Shown in pieces: positions 49,440-58,525 of a stretch of 64,000 nucleotides of DNA. The position numbers and the translations under genes are program-made. Source of the stretch: Gp6-AA40 sp035293405 (lineage in GTDB: Bacteria > Acidobacteriota > Vicinamibacteria > Vicinamibacterales > UBA2999); assembly GCA_035293405.1 (NCBI GenBank), contig DATDOE010000056.1:1-64000 (forward strand), written 5' to 3'. The notes under the pieces were generated by a model. That model was not told where the DNA came from, ran no database searches, and worked only from the letters and a program-made list of their open reading frames with translations. The first letter of the stretch is position 1. Every line of letters starts with the position of its first letter.

Positions 49440-52400
49440 ATGCGATCCCCACTCGTGCAGCTCCTGACCGCGCGCCGCTTCGCGCCGCTCTTCGTCACGC
49501 AGTTCCTCGGCGCGTTCAACGACAACCTGCTGAAGAGCGCGCTGGCCATTCTCGTGACCTATCGCCTGGCCGAGCAGTCGGGGCTCGATGCCGCGTCGCT
49601 GGCGATGCTGGCGAGCGCACTGTTCATCGCGCCGTTCTTCCTCTTCTCGGGGGCGTCGGGCACGCTGTCCGACCGGTTCGACAAGGCGCTCATCGCCCGG
49701 TGGGTCAAGATCGTCGAGATCGGGATCATGGGGCTTGGCGCATGGGGACTCTGGCAGGGAAGTGTGCCGCTGCTCCTCGCCGCGCTCTTCTGTCTCGGCA
49801 CGCACTCCACGGTCTTCGGTCCGATCAAGTACGCGCTGCTGCCCCAGCACCTCCGCGAGGAGGAGCTGGTCGCGGGCAATGCACTCATCGAGGCGGGCAC
49901 CTTCCTCGCGATTCTGTTCGGAACGATCCTGGGCGGCAGCATTGCGCTGTTCGACAACGGCGCACTGATTGTCGGCGCCTGCGGTCTCATCAGCGCGATC
50001 TCGGGATGGCTCGCCGCTCGACAGATTCCCGCGGCGCCACCCGCGCCCGGTGCTGAGCTCCCACGTGTGCGCCTGCTGCACGACACGATCGACGTCGTCA
50101 GCTACGTGACGAGCAGGCCCAAGCTGCTGCTCCCGATTCTCGCCACCTCGTGGTTCTGGCTCTTCGGTCTCATCGTGGTGTCCGGGCTGCCCGTCTTCGC
50201 CAAGGACGTGCTCTTCGCCAACGAGCAGGTCGTGACGATGATGCTGGCGCTCTTCGCGATCGGCGTCGGCCTCGGGTCGTTGCTCGCCGAGAGGCTCTTG
50301 CACGGTGAGGTCAGCGGCCGATTCGTGCCGTGGTCGGCCATCGCGATGGCCTACTTCGCGATCGACCTTCACCTGTCGAGCGCACACGTGCTGGCCGCGG
50401 CGGATCTCGCGAACGTCGCCACGTTCCTGGCGAGGCCGGGAAGCTGGCGCGTGGTCATCGACCTCGTCGGCGTCGCGATGGCCGGCGGTCTGTTCACGGT
50501 CCCGCTCTACGCCATTCTTCAGCATGAAAGCGAGCCGAGCCACCGGGCGCGCGTGATCGCCGCCAACAACATCATCAACGCGCTGGCGATGACGGTGGCG
50601 ACGGTCGCCGCCGGCATCCTGTCTCGGCGGCTGACGATGGGCGAGCTGTTCGCGGTGTGTGGATTCACCACGCTTCCAGTCGCGGTGTACGCGGCGTGGG
50701 TGGTGCGGCGATCGATGGCCAAAGGGGTGATGCGTCTCGTCCTTCGGCTGCTGTACCGCGTGCAGGTTGACGGGCTCGAGCATGCCCGCGCCGCGATGCC
50801 GCACGCGGTGATTGCCGCCAACCATGCGTCGTTTCTCGACGGCCTCCTGCTCGGCGCATTTCTTCCAGGCGATCCGATCTTTGCCGTCGACACGTCCATC
50901 GCCAAGCAGTGGTGGGCGAAGCCGTTTCTCGCCGTGGTCAACGCGCTGCCGGTCGACCCGACCAACCCGCTGTCGATTCGCAGCATGATCCGCGCGGTCG
51001 ACGGTGGCTCGGCGTGCATCATCTTTCCGGAGGGGCGCATCACCACGACCGGCGCGTTGATGAAGGTCTACGAAGGTCCGGCCGTCATCGCCGAGCGCAC
51101 GAAGGCCAACCTGGTGCTCGTCCGGATCGAAGGGGTTGAGTTCACGCCGTTCTCGCGTCTGGCCGGCAAGGTCCGGCGGCGGCTCTTTCCGCGGATTCGC
51201 ATTCGCATCCTGCCGCCGCGGCGGCTGGCCTCGCCTGACGGCGTGACCGGCCGCGCGCGCCGCGCCGCGCTGCGCCGCGCGCTCGGCGACGAGATGGTGA
51301 AGACGATGTTCGCGACCGCGCGCATCGAGACGACGCTCTTCGACGCGCTGCTCGAGGCGCGGCAGCAGCACGGCGGCGGCCATCCGATCGTCGACGACAT
51401 CGAGTTCAGCCCGATGAGCTATCGCAGCCTCATTACGGCCAGCTTCGCGCTCGGCGGAGTGCTCGCCACCCGCACCAGGCCGGGTGAACGTGTGGGTGTG
51501 CTCCTGCCGACCTCGCGCGCCGCGGTGGTGACGTTCTTCGGGCTGCAGGCCGAGGGTCGCGTGCCGGCGATGCTCAACTTCTCAACCGGTCCCGCAGCCG
51601 CGCAGTCGGCGTGTCGAGCGGCCGAGATCGCGCTGGTGATTACGGCGCGACGATTCGTCGAGAAGGCCAAGCTCGGGCCGATGGTCGCCGCCCTCGAATC
51701 ACAGGCCACGGTCCTCTATCTCGAGGATGTTCGCCGGGAGATTGGTATCCTGTCGCGGCTCTCCGCGCTGGTGAAATCGCTAACGGCCACGCCGCGCCAT
51801 CGTCCGGAGCGAGCGAGCGATCCTGCTGTTGTGCTCTTCACCTCGGGATCGGAAGGCACGCCGAAGGGCGTCGTGCTGAGCCATCGCAACCTGCTCGCCA
51901 ACCGTCATCAGCTCGGCTGCGTCGTCGACTTCAGCCCGAAGGACATCGTCTTCAACGCGCTGCCGGTGTTCCATAGCTTCGGATTGACAGGCGGTCTGCT
52001 CCTGCCGCTGCTGGCCGGCGTGCGCGTGTTCCTGTACCCGTCTCCGCTGCACTATCGAACGGTTCCCGAGCTGGCGTATGGCGTGAATGCGACGATTCTC
52101 TTTGGCACCGACACGTTCCTCGCCGGCTACGCCCGCGTCGCCGACAGCTACGACTTCTACTCGGTGCGCTACGTGTTTGCAGGCGCCGAGCGCGTGAAGG
52201 CCGAGACGCGGCGGATGTGGTTCGAGAAGTTCGGCATCAGGCTCTTCGAGGGCTATGGGACCACGGAGACCGCGCCCGCTCTCGCCGTGAACACGCCGAT
52301 GCACTTCAGGGCCGGCACGGTCGGACGTCTGCTGCCAGGCATCGAGCATCGTCTCGATCCGGTCGAAGGGATTGCCGAGGGCGGCCGGCTCTTCGTCCGC

Positions 52401-52865
52401 GGTCCGAACGTGATGTCGGGATACCTCCGCGCGGAGAAGCCCGGCGTGCTCGACCCACCCGCGAACGGCTGGTACGACACCGGCGACATCGTCCAGCTCG
52501 ACGCCGAAGGGTTCGTCACCATCAAAGGGCGCGCGAAGCGGTTCGCCAAGGTGGCCGGTGAGATGGTGCCGCTCGGCGCAGTGGAGGAGTTCATCGCCAC
52601 CGTTTGGCCGTCGGCGATGCACGCGGTGGTCACGGTGCCCGACGCGAAGCGCGGCGAGCAGCTCGTGCTCATCACGGATCAGGCCGATGCCAACCGGGCG
52701 TCGCTGGCAAGCGCGGCCCGTGAGGCGGGCATCCCGGAGATGTTCGTGCCTCGGTCGATCGCCCGTGTCCCCAAGGTGCCGCTCCTCGGTACGGGGAAGA
52801 TCGATTACGTGAGCGCGGGCCAGCTCGCTCTTGAACTGGGAGGCCGCGAAGCCGTGGTTTCGTAG
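49440..52865 (+). CDS. LplT-acyltransferase-acyl-ACP synthetase fusion (Aas-like)
   Basis: An 1141-residue three-part protein. Residues 1-400 are a major-facilitator transporter of the lysophospholipid (LplT) type (FAPLFVTQFLGAFNDNLLKSAL, SGASGTLSDRFDKALIARWVK). Residues 415-640 are a PlsC acyltransferase with NHASFLD near residue 460 and FPEGRITTTG. Residues 680-1140 are an AMP-forming ligase (VLFTSGSEGTPKGVVLSHR near 800, FEGYGTTETAP, WYDTGDIVQLD, GRAKRFAKVAGEMV). Together they import lysophospholipid, activate an acyl chain and reacylate it. ATG at 49440 is preferred over 49434 for ribosome-site spacing. Confidence 0.93.
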   Translation: MRSPLVQLLTARRFAPLFVTQFLGAFNDNLLKSALAILVTYRLAEQSGLDAASLAMLASALFIAPFFLFSGASGTLSDRFDKALIARWVKIVEIGIMGLGAWGLWQGSVPLLLAALFCLGTHSTVFGPIKYALLPQHLREEELVAGNALIEAGTFLAILFGTILGGSIALFDNGALIVGACGLISAISGWLAARQIPAAPPAPGAELPRVRLLHDTIDVVSYVTSRPKLLLPILATSWFWLFGLIVVSGLPVFAKDVLFANEQVVTMMLALFAIGVGLGSLLAERLLHGEVSGRFVPWSAIAMAYFAIDLHLSSAHVLAAADLANVATFLARPGSWRVVIDLVGVAMAGGLFTVPLYAILQHESEPSHRARVIAANNIINALAMTVATVAAGILSRRLTMGELFAVCGFTTLPVAVYAAWVVRRSMAKGVMRLVLRLLYRVQVDGLEHARAAMPHAVIAANHASFLDGLLLGAFLPGDPIFAVDTSIAKQWWAKPFLAVVNALPVDPTNPLSIRSMIRAVDGGSACIIFPEGRITTTGALMKVYEGPAVIAERTKANLVLVRIEGVEFTPFSRLAGKVRRRLFPRIRIRILPPRRLASPDGVTGRARRAALRRALGDEMVKTMFATARIETTLFDALLEARQQHGGGHPIVDDIEFSPMSYRSLITASFALGGVLATRTRPGERVGVLLPTSRAAVVTFFGLQAEGRVPAMLNFSTGPAAAQSACRAAEIALVITARRFVEKAKLGPMVAALESQATVLYLEDVRREIGILSRLSALVKSLTATPRHRPERASDPAVVLFTSGSEGTPKGVVLSHRNLLANRHQLGCVVDFSPKDIVFNALPVFHSFGLTGGLLLPLLAGVRVFLYPSPLHYRTVPELAYGVNATILFGTDTFLAGYARVADSYDFYSVRYVFAGAERVKAETRRMWFEKFGIRLFEGYGTTETAPALAVNTPMHFRAGTVGRLLPGIEHRLDPVEGIAEGGRLFVRGPNVMSGYLRAEKPGVLDPPANGWYDTGDIVQLDAEGFVTIKGRAKRFAKVAGEMVPLGAVEEFIATVWPSAMHAVVTVPDAKRGEQLVLITDQADANRASLASAAREAGIPEMFVPRSIARVPKVPLLGTGKIDYVSAGQLALELGGREAVVS

Positions 52866-53107
52866 CGCGGGGTTCCTCGTGACACCTTGGGACAAATTAC
52901 TCGACGGACCCAACGGTTGGGCGTCCGCGCTTCTCAGCGGTTGATTGACGAGCAGCTCGGGGCGAAAGTCTGGCGTCGCACCGAGACGGGCGAGGCGCCC
53001 CGCTGGCAAGGCGCGACGACCGAAAATGCCGGGAGCATTTGAAGGAGGAGCAACGCAGCCGGCGGGGATGCATCGCCCGTCGAATGCAGCCAGACTTTCA
53101 CCACGGG

Positions 53108-54739
53108 CTAAGGCTGGACGGGCGATGTGATGCGCTCGAGTTGGGCGTCGGCAAAGCCGGGAAGCGCGCGCATCCGCGCCAGGTCGGGCTCGGCGTCCGC
53201 CGCCGTTCGATATCCGCCGACGAGGACCTGAATCAGGCGTCCGCGCGGTGGCCCGAAGTCCAGTTCCACCGACCGCGCGCGGTATCCGCCGCCCGTCAGT
53301 TCTTCGACCAGACGCTGCGCGCGAAGCGCGCTCTCGAATGAGGCGACCTGAATCGCGAAGCGGTCTCCTTCGCCCGGCTCGACGGCGCTGAGCGTGACGG
53401 ACCTGATCGCCGCGGGCGAAGGCGATGCCTCGTTCGGAAGGGCAGTCGGCGGCACCGCGGGCACGATTTTCTTCGGCGCTGCGGGCAGCGTGATCGCGGA
53501 GATGTCTACCGGGCCTACCTGCGCGTCCAGATACCAGACGCCGCCACTCGCCCCAATGATGGCCACAACCGCCGCCGATGCCAGAACCTTCCACGTCCGG
53601 TTCGGCTGGATGTGCCCGGGCGTCGACCTTCGCACTTCCGTTTCGGGCTCGAAGTCGGGGAGCACTGGAGGCGGGGCCGCCTCGGCCGCCGTCGCAACGG
53701 CCTGGATCGGCAGGGACACTTTCTTCGCGATCCTCGAGGCTGCCGGCGTTGAGGGCGCGGCGCGCTCCACCGTCTTGGCGTCGAGGCCGAGGTCGGCGAT
53801 CGCGTCCCACACGAAGCCCGGCTCGATTCGCCCCACACGCGCGGCGTGCCCGCGATAGAGGGCGCGGTCGCAGATCAGGTTGATCAAACGGGGCGTACCG
53901 CGCGAGCCCTGAAAGATCGCCTCGATGGCCGCGTCCGAAAATTCCACGCGGGCCCCGCCGTCGCTCGCCACGCCAAGGCGATAGGTGACATACCCGGACA
54001 CACCCTCGCGGCCAAGCGGCATGAGCTCGCACCGCACCGACACGCGCTGGTCAACCTGTCGCATCTCTGGCAGCTTCAGATGCGATCGCAGCTCCGGCTG
54101 GCCCACGAGCACCACCTGCAGCAGCTTCTCGCGCGCCTCGAGGTCCGAGAGAATCCGAATCTCCTCGAGCAGGTGCAGGGGCAGGTTTTGTGCCTCGTCG
54201 ATGATCAGCACCGCGAAGGCCTGCAGCGGGACGAGTGAATCGAGAAACTCGTACAGCGGGTAGCTCAGATCGGGACGTGATGCGCCGTTGAGGCTGCCGC
54301 GTTTCAGATCGGCGATCGACACCACGCCGAAATCCACGAGCAGCATCTTCAGGAGGTCTTCGCGCGACACGAAGGGGTCGGGCACAAACGCGCTGAACGT
54401 CCGTCGATCGAGGTTCTGCAGGACCGATCGAATCAGCGTGGTCTTGCCGGTCCCGATCTCACCGGTGAGCGTGATGAGCCCTTCGCGGCGGCGGATGCCG
54501 TTGAGGAGCTCTTCGAATGCCGGCGCGTGCGCCGGGCTCTTGAACAGAAACCTGGGGTCGGCCGACAGGCTGAAGGGCTTCTCCTTCAACCCGTAGTACG
54601 GCTCGTAAGTCAGCGAAGGCGAGAGCCCGGCGGCCGGAGCCTGGGCGTCCTGTGCTCCCTGCACGGGGCGGAGGACACGCCCGCCCTCGAATGGCGTCCT
54701 TGGAGATTGCTGGCTCACCCGTGCTCCCGAAGTCTCCAC
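53108..54739 (-). CDS. ExeA/MshM-like AAA ATPase with C-terminal SPOR domain
   Basis: A 543-residue protein. Residues 45-330 are an ExeA-type AAA ATPase (YEPYYGLKEKPFSLSADPRFLF, Walker A GEIGTGKTT, Walker B VLIIDEAQNL, LSDLEAREKLLQVVLVGQPELRSHL). A membrane helix (VLASAAVVAIIGASGGVWYL) follows near residue 390. The last 90 residues are a SPOR domain (FAIQVASFESALRAQRLVEELTGGGYRARSV), which binds denuded peptidoglycan. ExeA/MshM ATPases help assemble secretion or pilus machines; here both parts sit in one chain, suggesting coupling to the cell wall. Confidence 0.88.
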   Translation of the reverse strand: METSGARVSQQSPRTPFEGGRVLRPVQGAQDAQAPAAGLSPSLTYEPYYGLKEKPFSLSADPRFLFKSPAHAPAFEELLNGIRRREGLITLTGEIGTGKTTLIRSVLQNLDRRTFSAFVPDPFVSREDLLKMLLVDFGVVSIADLKRGSLNGASRPDLSYPLYEFLDSLVPLQAFAVLIIDEAQNLPLHLLEEIRILSDLEAREKLLQVVLVGQPELRSHLKLPEMRQVDQRVSVRCELMPLGREGVSGYVTYRLGVASDGGARVEFSDAAIEAIFQGSRGTPRLINLICDRALYRGHAARVGRIEPGFVWDAIADLGLDAKTVERAAPSTPAASRIAKKVSLPIQAVATAAEAAPPPVLPDFEPETEVRRSTPGHIQPNRTWKVLASAAVVAIIGASGGVWYLDAQVGPVDISAITLPAAPKKIVPAVPPTALPNEASPSPAAIRSVTLSAVEPGEGDRFAIQVASFESALRAQRLVEELTGGGYRARSVELDFGPPRGRLIQVLVGGYRTAADAEPDLARMRALPGFADAQLERITSPVQP

Positions 54740-54808
54740 CCTGCCGGTCGTCGCGGGCGGACTCTTGTGCGTATCGGCGGGAGTCGTGTCCGCCTTCAGG
54801 CGGGGGGT

Positions 54809-54915
54809 ATTACCTCGTCCCGGGACCCGGGATCCGGGATTCGGGATTCAGGATTCAGGATTAGCGAGTCGGGATCTTCAGCGCCGAGTCCCGAGTCCCG
54901 AGTCCCGAATCCCGA
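54809..54915. repeat. Heptanucleotide repeats (CGGGATT)n and (CCCGAGT)n, inverted arms
   Basis: CGGGATTCGGGATTCAGGATTCAGGATT is followed about 30 bases later by CGAGTCCCGAGTCCCGAGTCCCGAATCCCGAGTCTCG. The two halves are partly complementary and predict a long hairpin between the ExeA-like and NatB-like genes, both on the minus strand. Confidence 0.75.
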
Positions 54916-54926
54916 GTCTCGTTTCG

Positions 54927-56114
54927 TCATCGCGCGAAGATGATGCGCTCGCTGCTGAACAGCGAGGCGGTGAGACGAACCAGCAGAGCCGCTGCCAGGA
55001 GCGACACGGCGCCCGACGTCATGAACGCCCCCATGCTCGGCGATTGGCCTCCGAGGACATTCGTGAGGAGTACATAGGGACCAAGCATCGGCATGGTGTA
55101 CATCCACGGCGCGTTCCCGAGCGGATACAACGCGCCCATCACCCCGGGAATCATCGGCAACAGGATCAGGATGCCCATGTAACTCTGCGCCTCCTTGAAC
55201 GAGCGCGCCAGCGTGGCCACCGATGACTGCAGCGCCGACGAGAACAGACACATCGGCAGCACGGCCGCGATGATGCCACCCATGTGCTCCGGACCGATCC
55301 GGAACCTGATCCCCATATCCTCCAGCGGCAGGAACCGCGGCAGGTTCGCGCAGAGGATCGTCGTCAGAATCGTGCTGACGACGGCGGCGACGGCGGCGGC
55401 GAGCCACTTGCCGCCAACCAACACCAGGCGCGGCGCGGGGTTCACCAGCAGCGGCTCCAGCGATCCGCGCTCGCGCTCGCCGGCCGTCGAGTCGGTGGCG
55501 ATCTGCATGCCGCCCACGAAGCCGGCCATGATGATGAACATCGGAATGAACGTGAGGATCTGCGCCGCACGCTGTTGCGCGGTGGACACCTCGACGTCCT
55601 CGACATCGAGCGGCCGGACGGCGGTCGGGCTCACGCCGCGCGTGATCAGGCGGAGGCTTCCGATCTCGGCGCCGTACTGTTGGAGCAGGCGACGCACCCG
55701 CTCCACGGTTGGACGCGCATCGTTGCGCGAGCTGTCGGCGACGATGCGCAGGGGTGCCGGCCGGGACTGATTGAAGCGCTCGCCAAATGTCTTCGGGATG
55801 ATGACCACCAGCTCCACGGTCTGATCGCGCACCGCCTGCTCGGCATCCGCCGGGCCCGGCACGATCTCGACCCCGGACTGTTGCTTCAACCACTCGACGA
55901 GCGACGGCGCGTACTGCGCGCCGGCGATGGGAATGCGCACGTTCTCAGCTTCCCGCTGTCGATCGGCGACGCGGTTCATCATGAAGCCGATGAGGACCGG
56001 ACCGATGGTCACGCTGAAGACGATCGACCACAACGCACGGCGATCACGCAGCGAGTCCTTCAGCTCCTTGCGCAACACGATGACCATCTGCCGCACGCTG
56101 CGTCCCACGGTCAC
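54927..56114 (-). CDS. ABC transporter permease, NatB-type
   Basis: A 395-residue permease. It starts RQMVIVLRKELKDSLRDRRALWSIVFSVTIGPVLIGF, with a large extracytoplasmic loop of about 130 residues, then five helices (IPMFIIMAGFVGGMQIA, the EREERGSLEPLLVNPAP-like loop GERERGSLEPLLVNPA, LCANLPRF, MGILILLPMIPGVMGAL). GERERGSLEPLL is the coupling motif of ABC-2/NatB exporters. NatB pumps Na+ in Bacillus, but relatives export other compounds. The start overlaps the ATPase stop by ATGA. Confidence 0.88.
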   Translation of the reverse strand: MTVGRSVRQMVIVLRKELKDSLRDRRALWSIVFSVTIGPVLIGFMMNRVADRQREAENVRIPIAGAQYAPSLVEWLKQQSGVEIVPGPADAEQAVRDQTVELVVIIPKTFGERFNQSRPAPLRIVADSSRNDARPTVERVRRLLQQYGAEIGSLRLITRGVSPTAVRPLDVEDVEVSTAQQRAAQILTFIPMFIIMAGFVGGMQIATDSTAGERERGSLEPLLVNPAPRLVLVGGKWLAAAVAAVVSTILTTILCANLPRFLPLEDMGIRFRIGPEHMGGIIAAVLPMCLFSSALQSSVATLARSFKEAQSYMGILILLPMIPGVMGALYPLGNAPWMYTMPMLGPYVLLTNVLGGQSPSMGAFMTSGAVSLLAAALLVRLTASLFSSERIIFAR

Positions 56115-56845
56115 TCGTGCGCTCCCCGCTCGAGGCCGGTGAGCGCCACGAACGCATCCTCGAGGCTATCGTGGCCCGTCTGACGACGGAGCTCGTCGGG
56201 CGTGCCGCGCGCCACCACGCGGCCCGACGCGATGACGACGATCGCGTCGCAGAGTGCCGAGACTTCTTGCATCACATGGCTCGAGAAGAGCACGCACCGG
56301 CCTTCGTCCCGCAGGCGGCGGACGATGGTGCGCACGGCACGGGTGCTCATCACGTCGAGGCCGTTGGTCGGCTCGTCGAGCAGGACGTTCTGAGGATTGT
56401 GGACGAGCGCGCGCGCCAGGGCGACCTTGGTGCGCTCGCCGTGGGAGAAGCCGGCGGTCCGGCGGTCCGCGATGCCGTTCATGTCGAGGAGATCCAGGAG
56501 CTCGCGGATGCGCTGCCGCAGGACGGCGCCGCTGATGCCGTGCAGCTCGCCGAAGTACTCGAGGTGCTCGCGAGCGCTGAGGCGCGGGTAGAGGCCGAAG
56601 CCATCCGGCAGCACGCCGAGACGCGCCTGCGCCTCCTGTGGCGCGACAACCGCGTCCACGTCATCGACCCGGATCTCGCCGCTGTCGGGTGCCATCACCG
56701 CGTACAGCATCCGGAGCGTCGTCGTCTTGCCCGCGCCGTTCGGGCCGAGCAGCCCGGTGATCGCGCCATCGCTGGCCACGAAGCTGACGTCGTCCACGGC
56801 GGTGACCGTGCCGAACCGCTTGCGCACCTGGTCGACGCGGATCAT
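56111..56845 (-). CDS. ABC transporter ATPase, NatA-type
   Basis: A 244-residue ATPase starting MIRVDQVRKRFGTVTAV. Walker A is GLLGPNGAGKTTTLRML, signature FSHGERTKVALARALVHNPQNVLLDEPTNGLD (an SHGER variant of LSGGQ), and the H-loop is in VLFSSHVMQ. Upstream in-frame codons overlap the hydrolase gene; ATG at 56845 overlaps its stop by four bases. It powers the permease encoded next. Confidence 0.92.
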   Translation of the reverse strand: MIRVDQVRKRFGTVTAVDDVSFVASDGAITGLLGPNGAGKTTTLRMLYAVMAPDSGEIRVDDVDAVVAPQEAQARLGVLPDGFGLYPRLSAREHLEYFGELHGISGAVLRQRIRELLDLLDMNGIADRRTAGFSHGERTKVALARALVHNPQNVLLDEPTNGLDVMSTRAVRTIVRRLRDEGRCVLFSSHVMQEVSALCDAIVVIASGRVVARGTPDELRRQTGHDSLEDAFVALTGLERGAHE

Positions 56846-58365
56846 TGGGCGAGGCCGGTGTGTGCTGGGTCTGGGCCTGCCGGCGTCACAAAAAAGGGTG
56901 GCCGTCTCACGACCGGCACGCACGACGTGTCGAGTGTGGCAGCCGAGGCGCGGTCGAGGAAATCCTCAATCAGCTTGACGCCGCACGAGGTGGAGATCAC
57001 CCCGTGACCCGTGCCGGGCACGGTGATGTGGCGTCCGTGGCTCAAGGACTTCACCACCGCCTCGCCCCAGTTGGGTGGTGTGACCGGATCCAGATCGCCG
57101 GACAGCACGAGCACCGGGACATCGGACACCACCGGCTCGTAATAGGAGCGGTCCACGGTGCCCCTGGGCCAGAGGTCGCAGGCTTTGAGCTGGTTGCCGA
57201 GCAGATGCGATCCGAACACGGTTCCGGCCGTCGCCTGCTGCACATCGTGCGGCGTCACGCGCGCGGCATCTTCGCTGCACAGCACCGAGAGCTGCATGCC
57301 CACGCTCATGTTCTCGTCCGCGCTGTCGCCGGCGAGGGCGAGCGCGAAGAGTCCCTGGAACTCGTTGCGTTCCGCCTGGTCGACCAGTGCCGGTACCACC
57401 GAGGCAGTCAGTGGCGAGTAGAGCGCGCTGAACAGGATGCTCGCCACGACGCGCGCTTCCACGCGCACATCTTCGGCGATCCCTGTCCGCGGATGGACCA
57501 CACGTACGCGCGCGGGCTCGCGCTCGAGGCGCTGCAACAGTCCGCGGATCCGCGTCGCCAATTCAGGGAAGGCCTGGTGGCATGCTTTATCGGCGTCGCA
57601 ATCGGTGAGCAGCTTGTCCAGCGCGCGTTGCGCGTCGCGGGCGGTGAACAGCGGCAGCCGCATGTCGGTGGGCGCCACGCCGTCGAGGATCACCGAGCGC
57701 ACGCGTGTACCGTGCCGGCGCAGATAGACGAGCGCGGCCCGCGTGCCGTACGAGCCCCCGTACAAGTTCACCTGCTCGTACCCGAGATGGGCGCGGACAT
57801 CGTCCAGATCGTCCATGGCGATGGTGGTGGTGTAGAGGCGCACGTCCGCGTTGTAGCCATCGAGGCAGTGCTTCAGGCGATCGAGGCCGCTCTCGACCGG
57901 GTCGGTCAGCTCGCGGAGCGAGCTCGCGTCGGACCGGCAGTTGAGCGGGTTCGATTTCCCGGTGCCGCGCTGATCGACGAGGACGATGTCGCGGGTGCGC
58001 TGCACGTTGCGGAATGCGTCTCGAATCTGGCGGGCCAGTTGGGCGGCACTCTGGCCCGGCCCTCCCGCCAGGAAGAACAGGGGATCGCTCGCCCCGGGAC
58101 GGACGGCCGGGAGGAGCACAATCCAGAGGTCGATGCGGCGGCCGGTCCGCGTATCCCGGTTCTCGAAGACGCTGAAGGTGCCGCAGTACGCATCGGTCGG
58201 GCCTTCGGCGCTCGCGCAGGGGTGCAGCCGGTCGAGGGCGCGCGCTCCCGGGGCGGCCACGCACGCCGCCGTTCCTGCCAGAGTCAGCAGCGTCAGGAGG
58301 GGGAGCAGGCGCAGTAAAGACGGGGGAACCTGCGGGCGGCAGTTCAACTGCGGCGATGATAACAC
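56842..58365 (-). CDS. TAP-like alpha/beta hydrolase, probable lipoprotein
   Basis: A 507-residue enzyme of the proline iminopeptidase/tripeptidyl aminopeptidase group. Oxyanion HGG-like loop FFLAGGPGQSAAQLA, nucleophile elbow NLYGGSYGTRAAL (Ser), acid in LSGDLDPVTPPNWGEAV and His in GTGHGVISTSCG. The C-terminal TAP domain and Cys pairs are present. A hydrophobic leader (LLRLLPLLTLLTLAGTAACV) ends in AAC, so it is likely a lipoprotein. GTG at 58365 is the most likely start; ATG at 58527 would overlap the divergent GntR gene. It leads the NatAB operon with an ATGA overlap. Confidence 0.83.
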   Translation of the reverse strand: MLSSPQLNCRPQVPPSLLRLLPLLTLLTLAGTAACVAAPGARALDRLHPCASAEGPTDAYCGTFSVFENRDTRTGRRIDLWIVLLPAVRPGASDPLFFLAGGPGQSAAQLARQIRDAFRNVQRTRDIVLVDQRGTGKSNPLNCRSDASSLRELTDPVESGLDRLKHCLDGYNADVRLYTTTIAMDDLDDVRAHLGYEQVNLYGGSYGTRAALVYLRRHGTRVRSVILDGVAPTDMRLPLFTARDAQRALDKLLTDCDADKACHQAFPELATRIRGLLQRLEREPARVRVVHPRTGIAEDVRVEARVVASILFSALYSPLTASVVPALVDQAERNEFQGLFALALAGDSADENMSVGMQLSVLCSEDAARVTPHDVQQATAGTVFGSHLLGNQLKACDLWPRGTVDRSYYEPVVSDVPVLVLSGDLDPVTPPNWGEAVVKSLSHGRHITVPGTGHGVISTSCGVKLIEDFLDRASAATLDTSCVPVVRRPPFFVTPAGPDPAHTGLAQ

Positions 58366-58525
58366 CGCGGTCCCGTCGCCTCTGAGTCGTCTAAACTGGT
58401 TATCTCGTTCTTTCGTCCAATCTATACGCTCAACGGTTGCGTTTCTTTCGTAAGATTCGATATCCCTGGGACGTTCCACAATGCGGGCTCTTACGTTGTA
58501 TGTGGAAGAGAAGGCGGGGCGATCC

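Noticed and set aside
49404..54032. Long minus-strand frames (659 and 750 codons) opposite the Aas-like fusion
   Set aside because: Composition is dominated by Arg, Gly, Glu and Asp with no recognisable motif, and they oppose a clear three-domain protein.
54807..55226. Plus-strand frame through the heptamer repeats
   Set aside because: Its peptide is simply the repeat translated (RVPSPESR-type), opposite the NatB-like permease.
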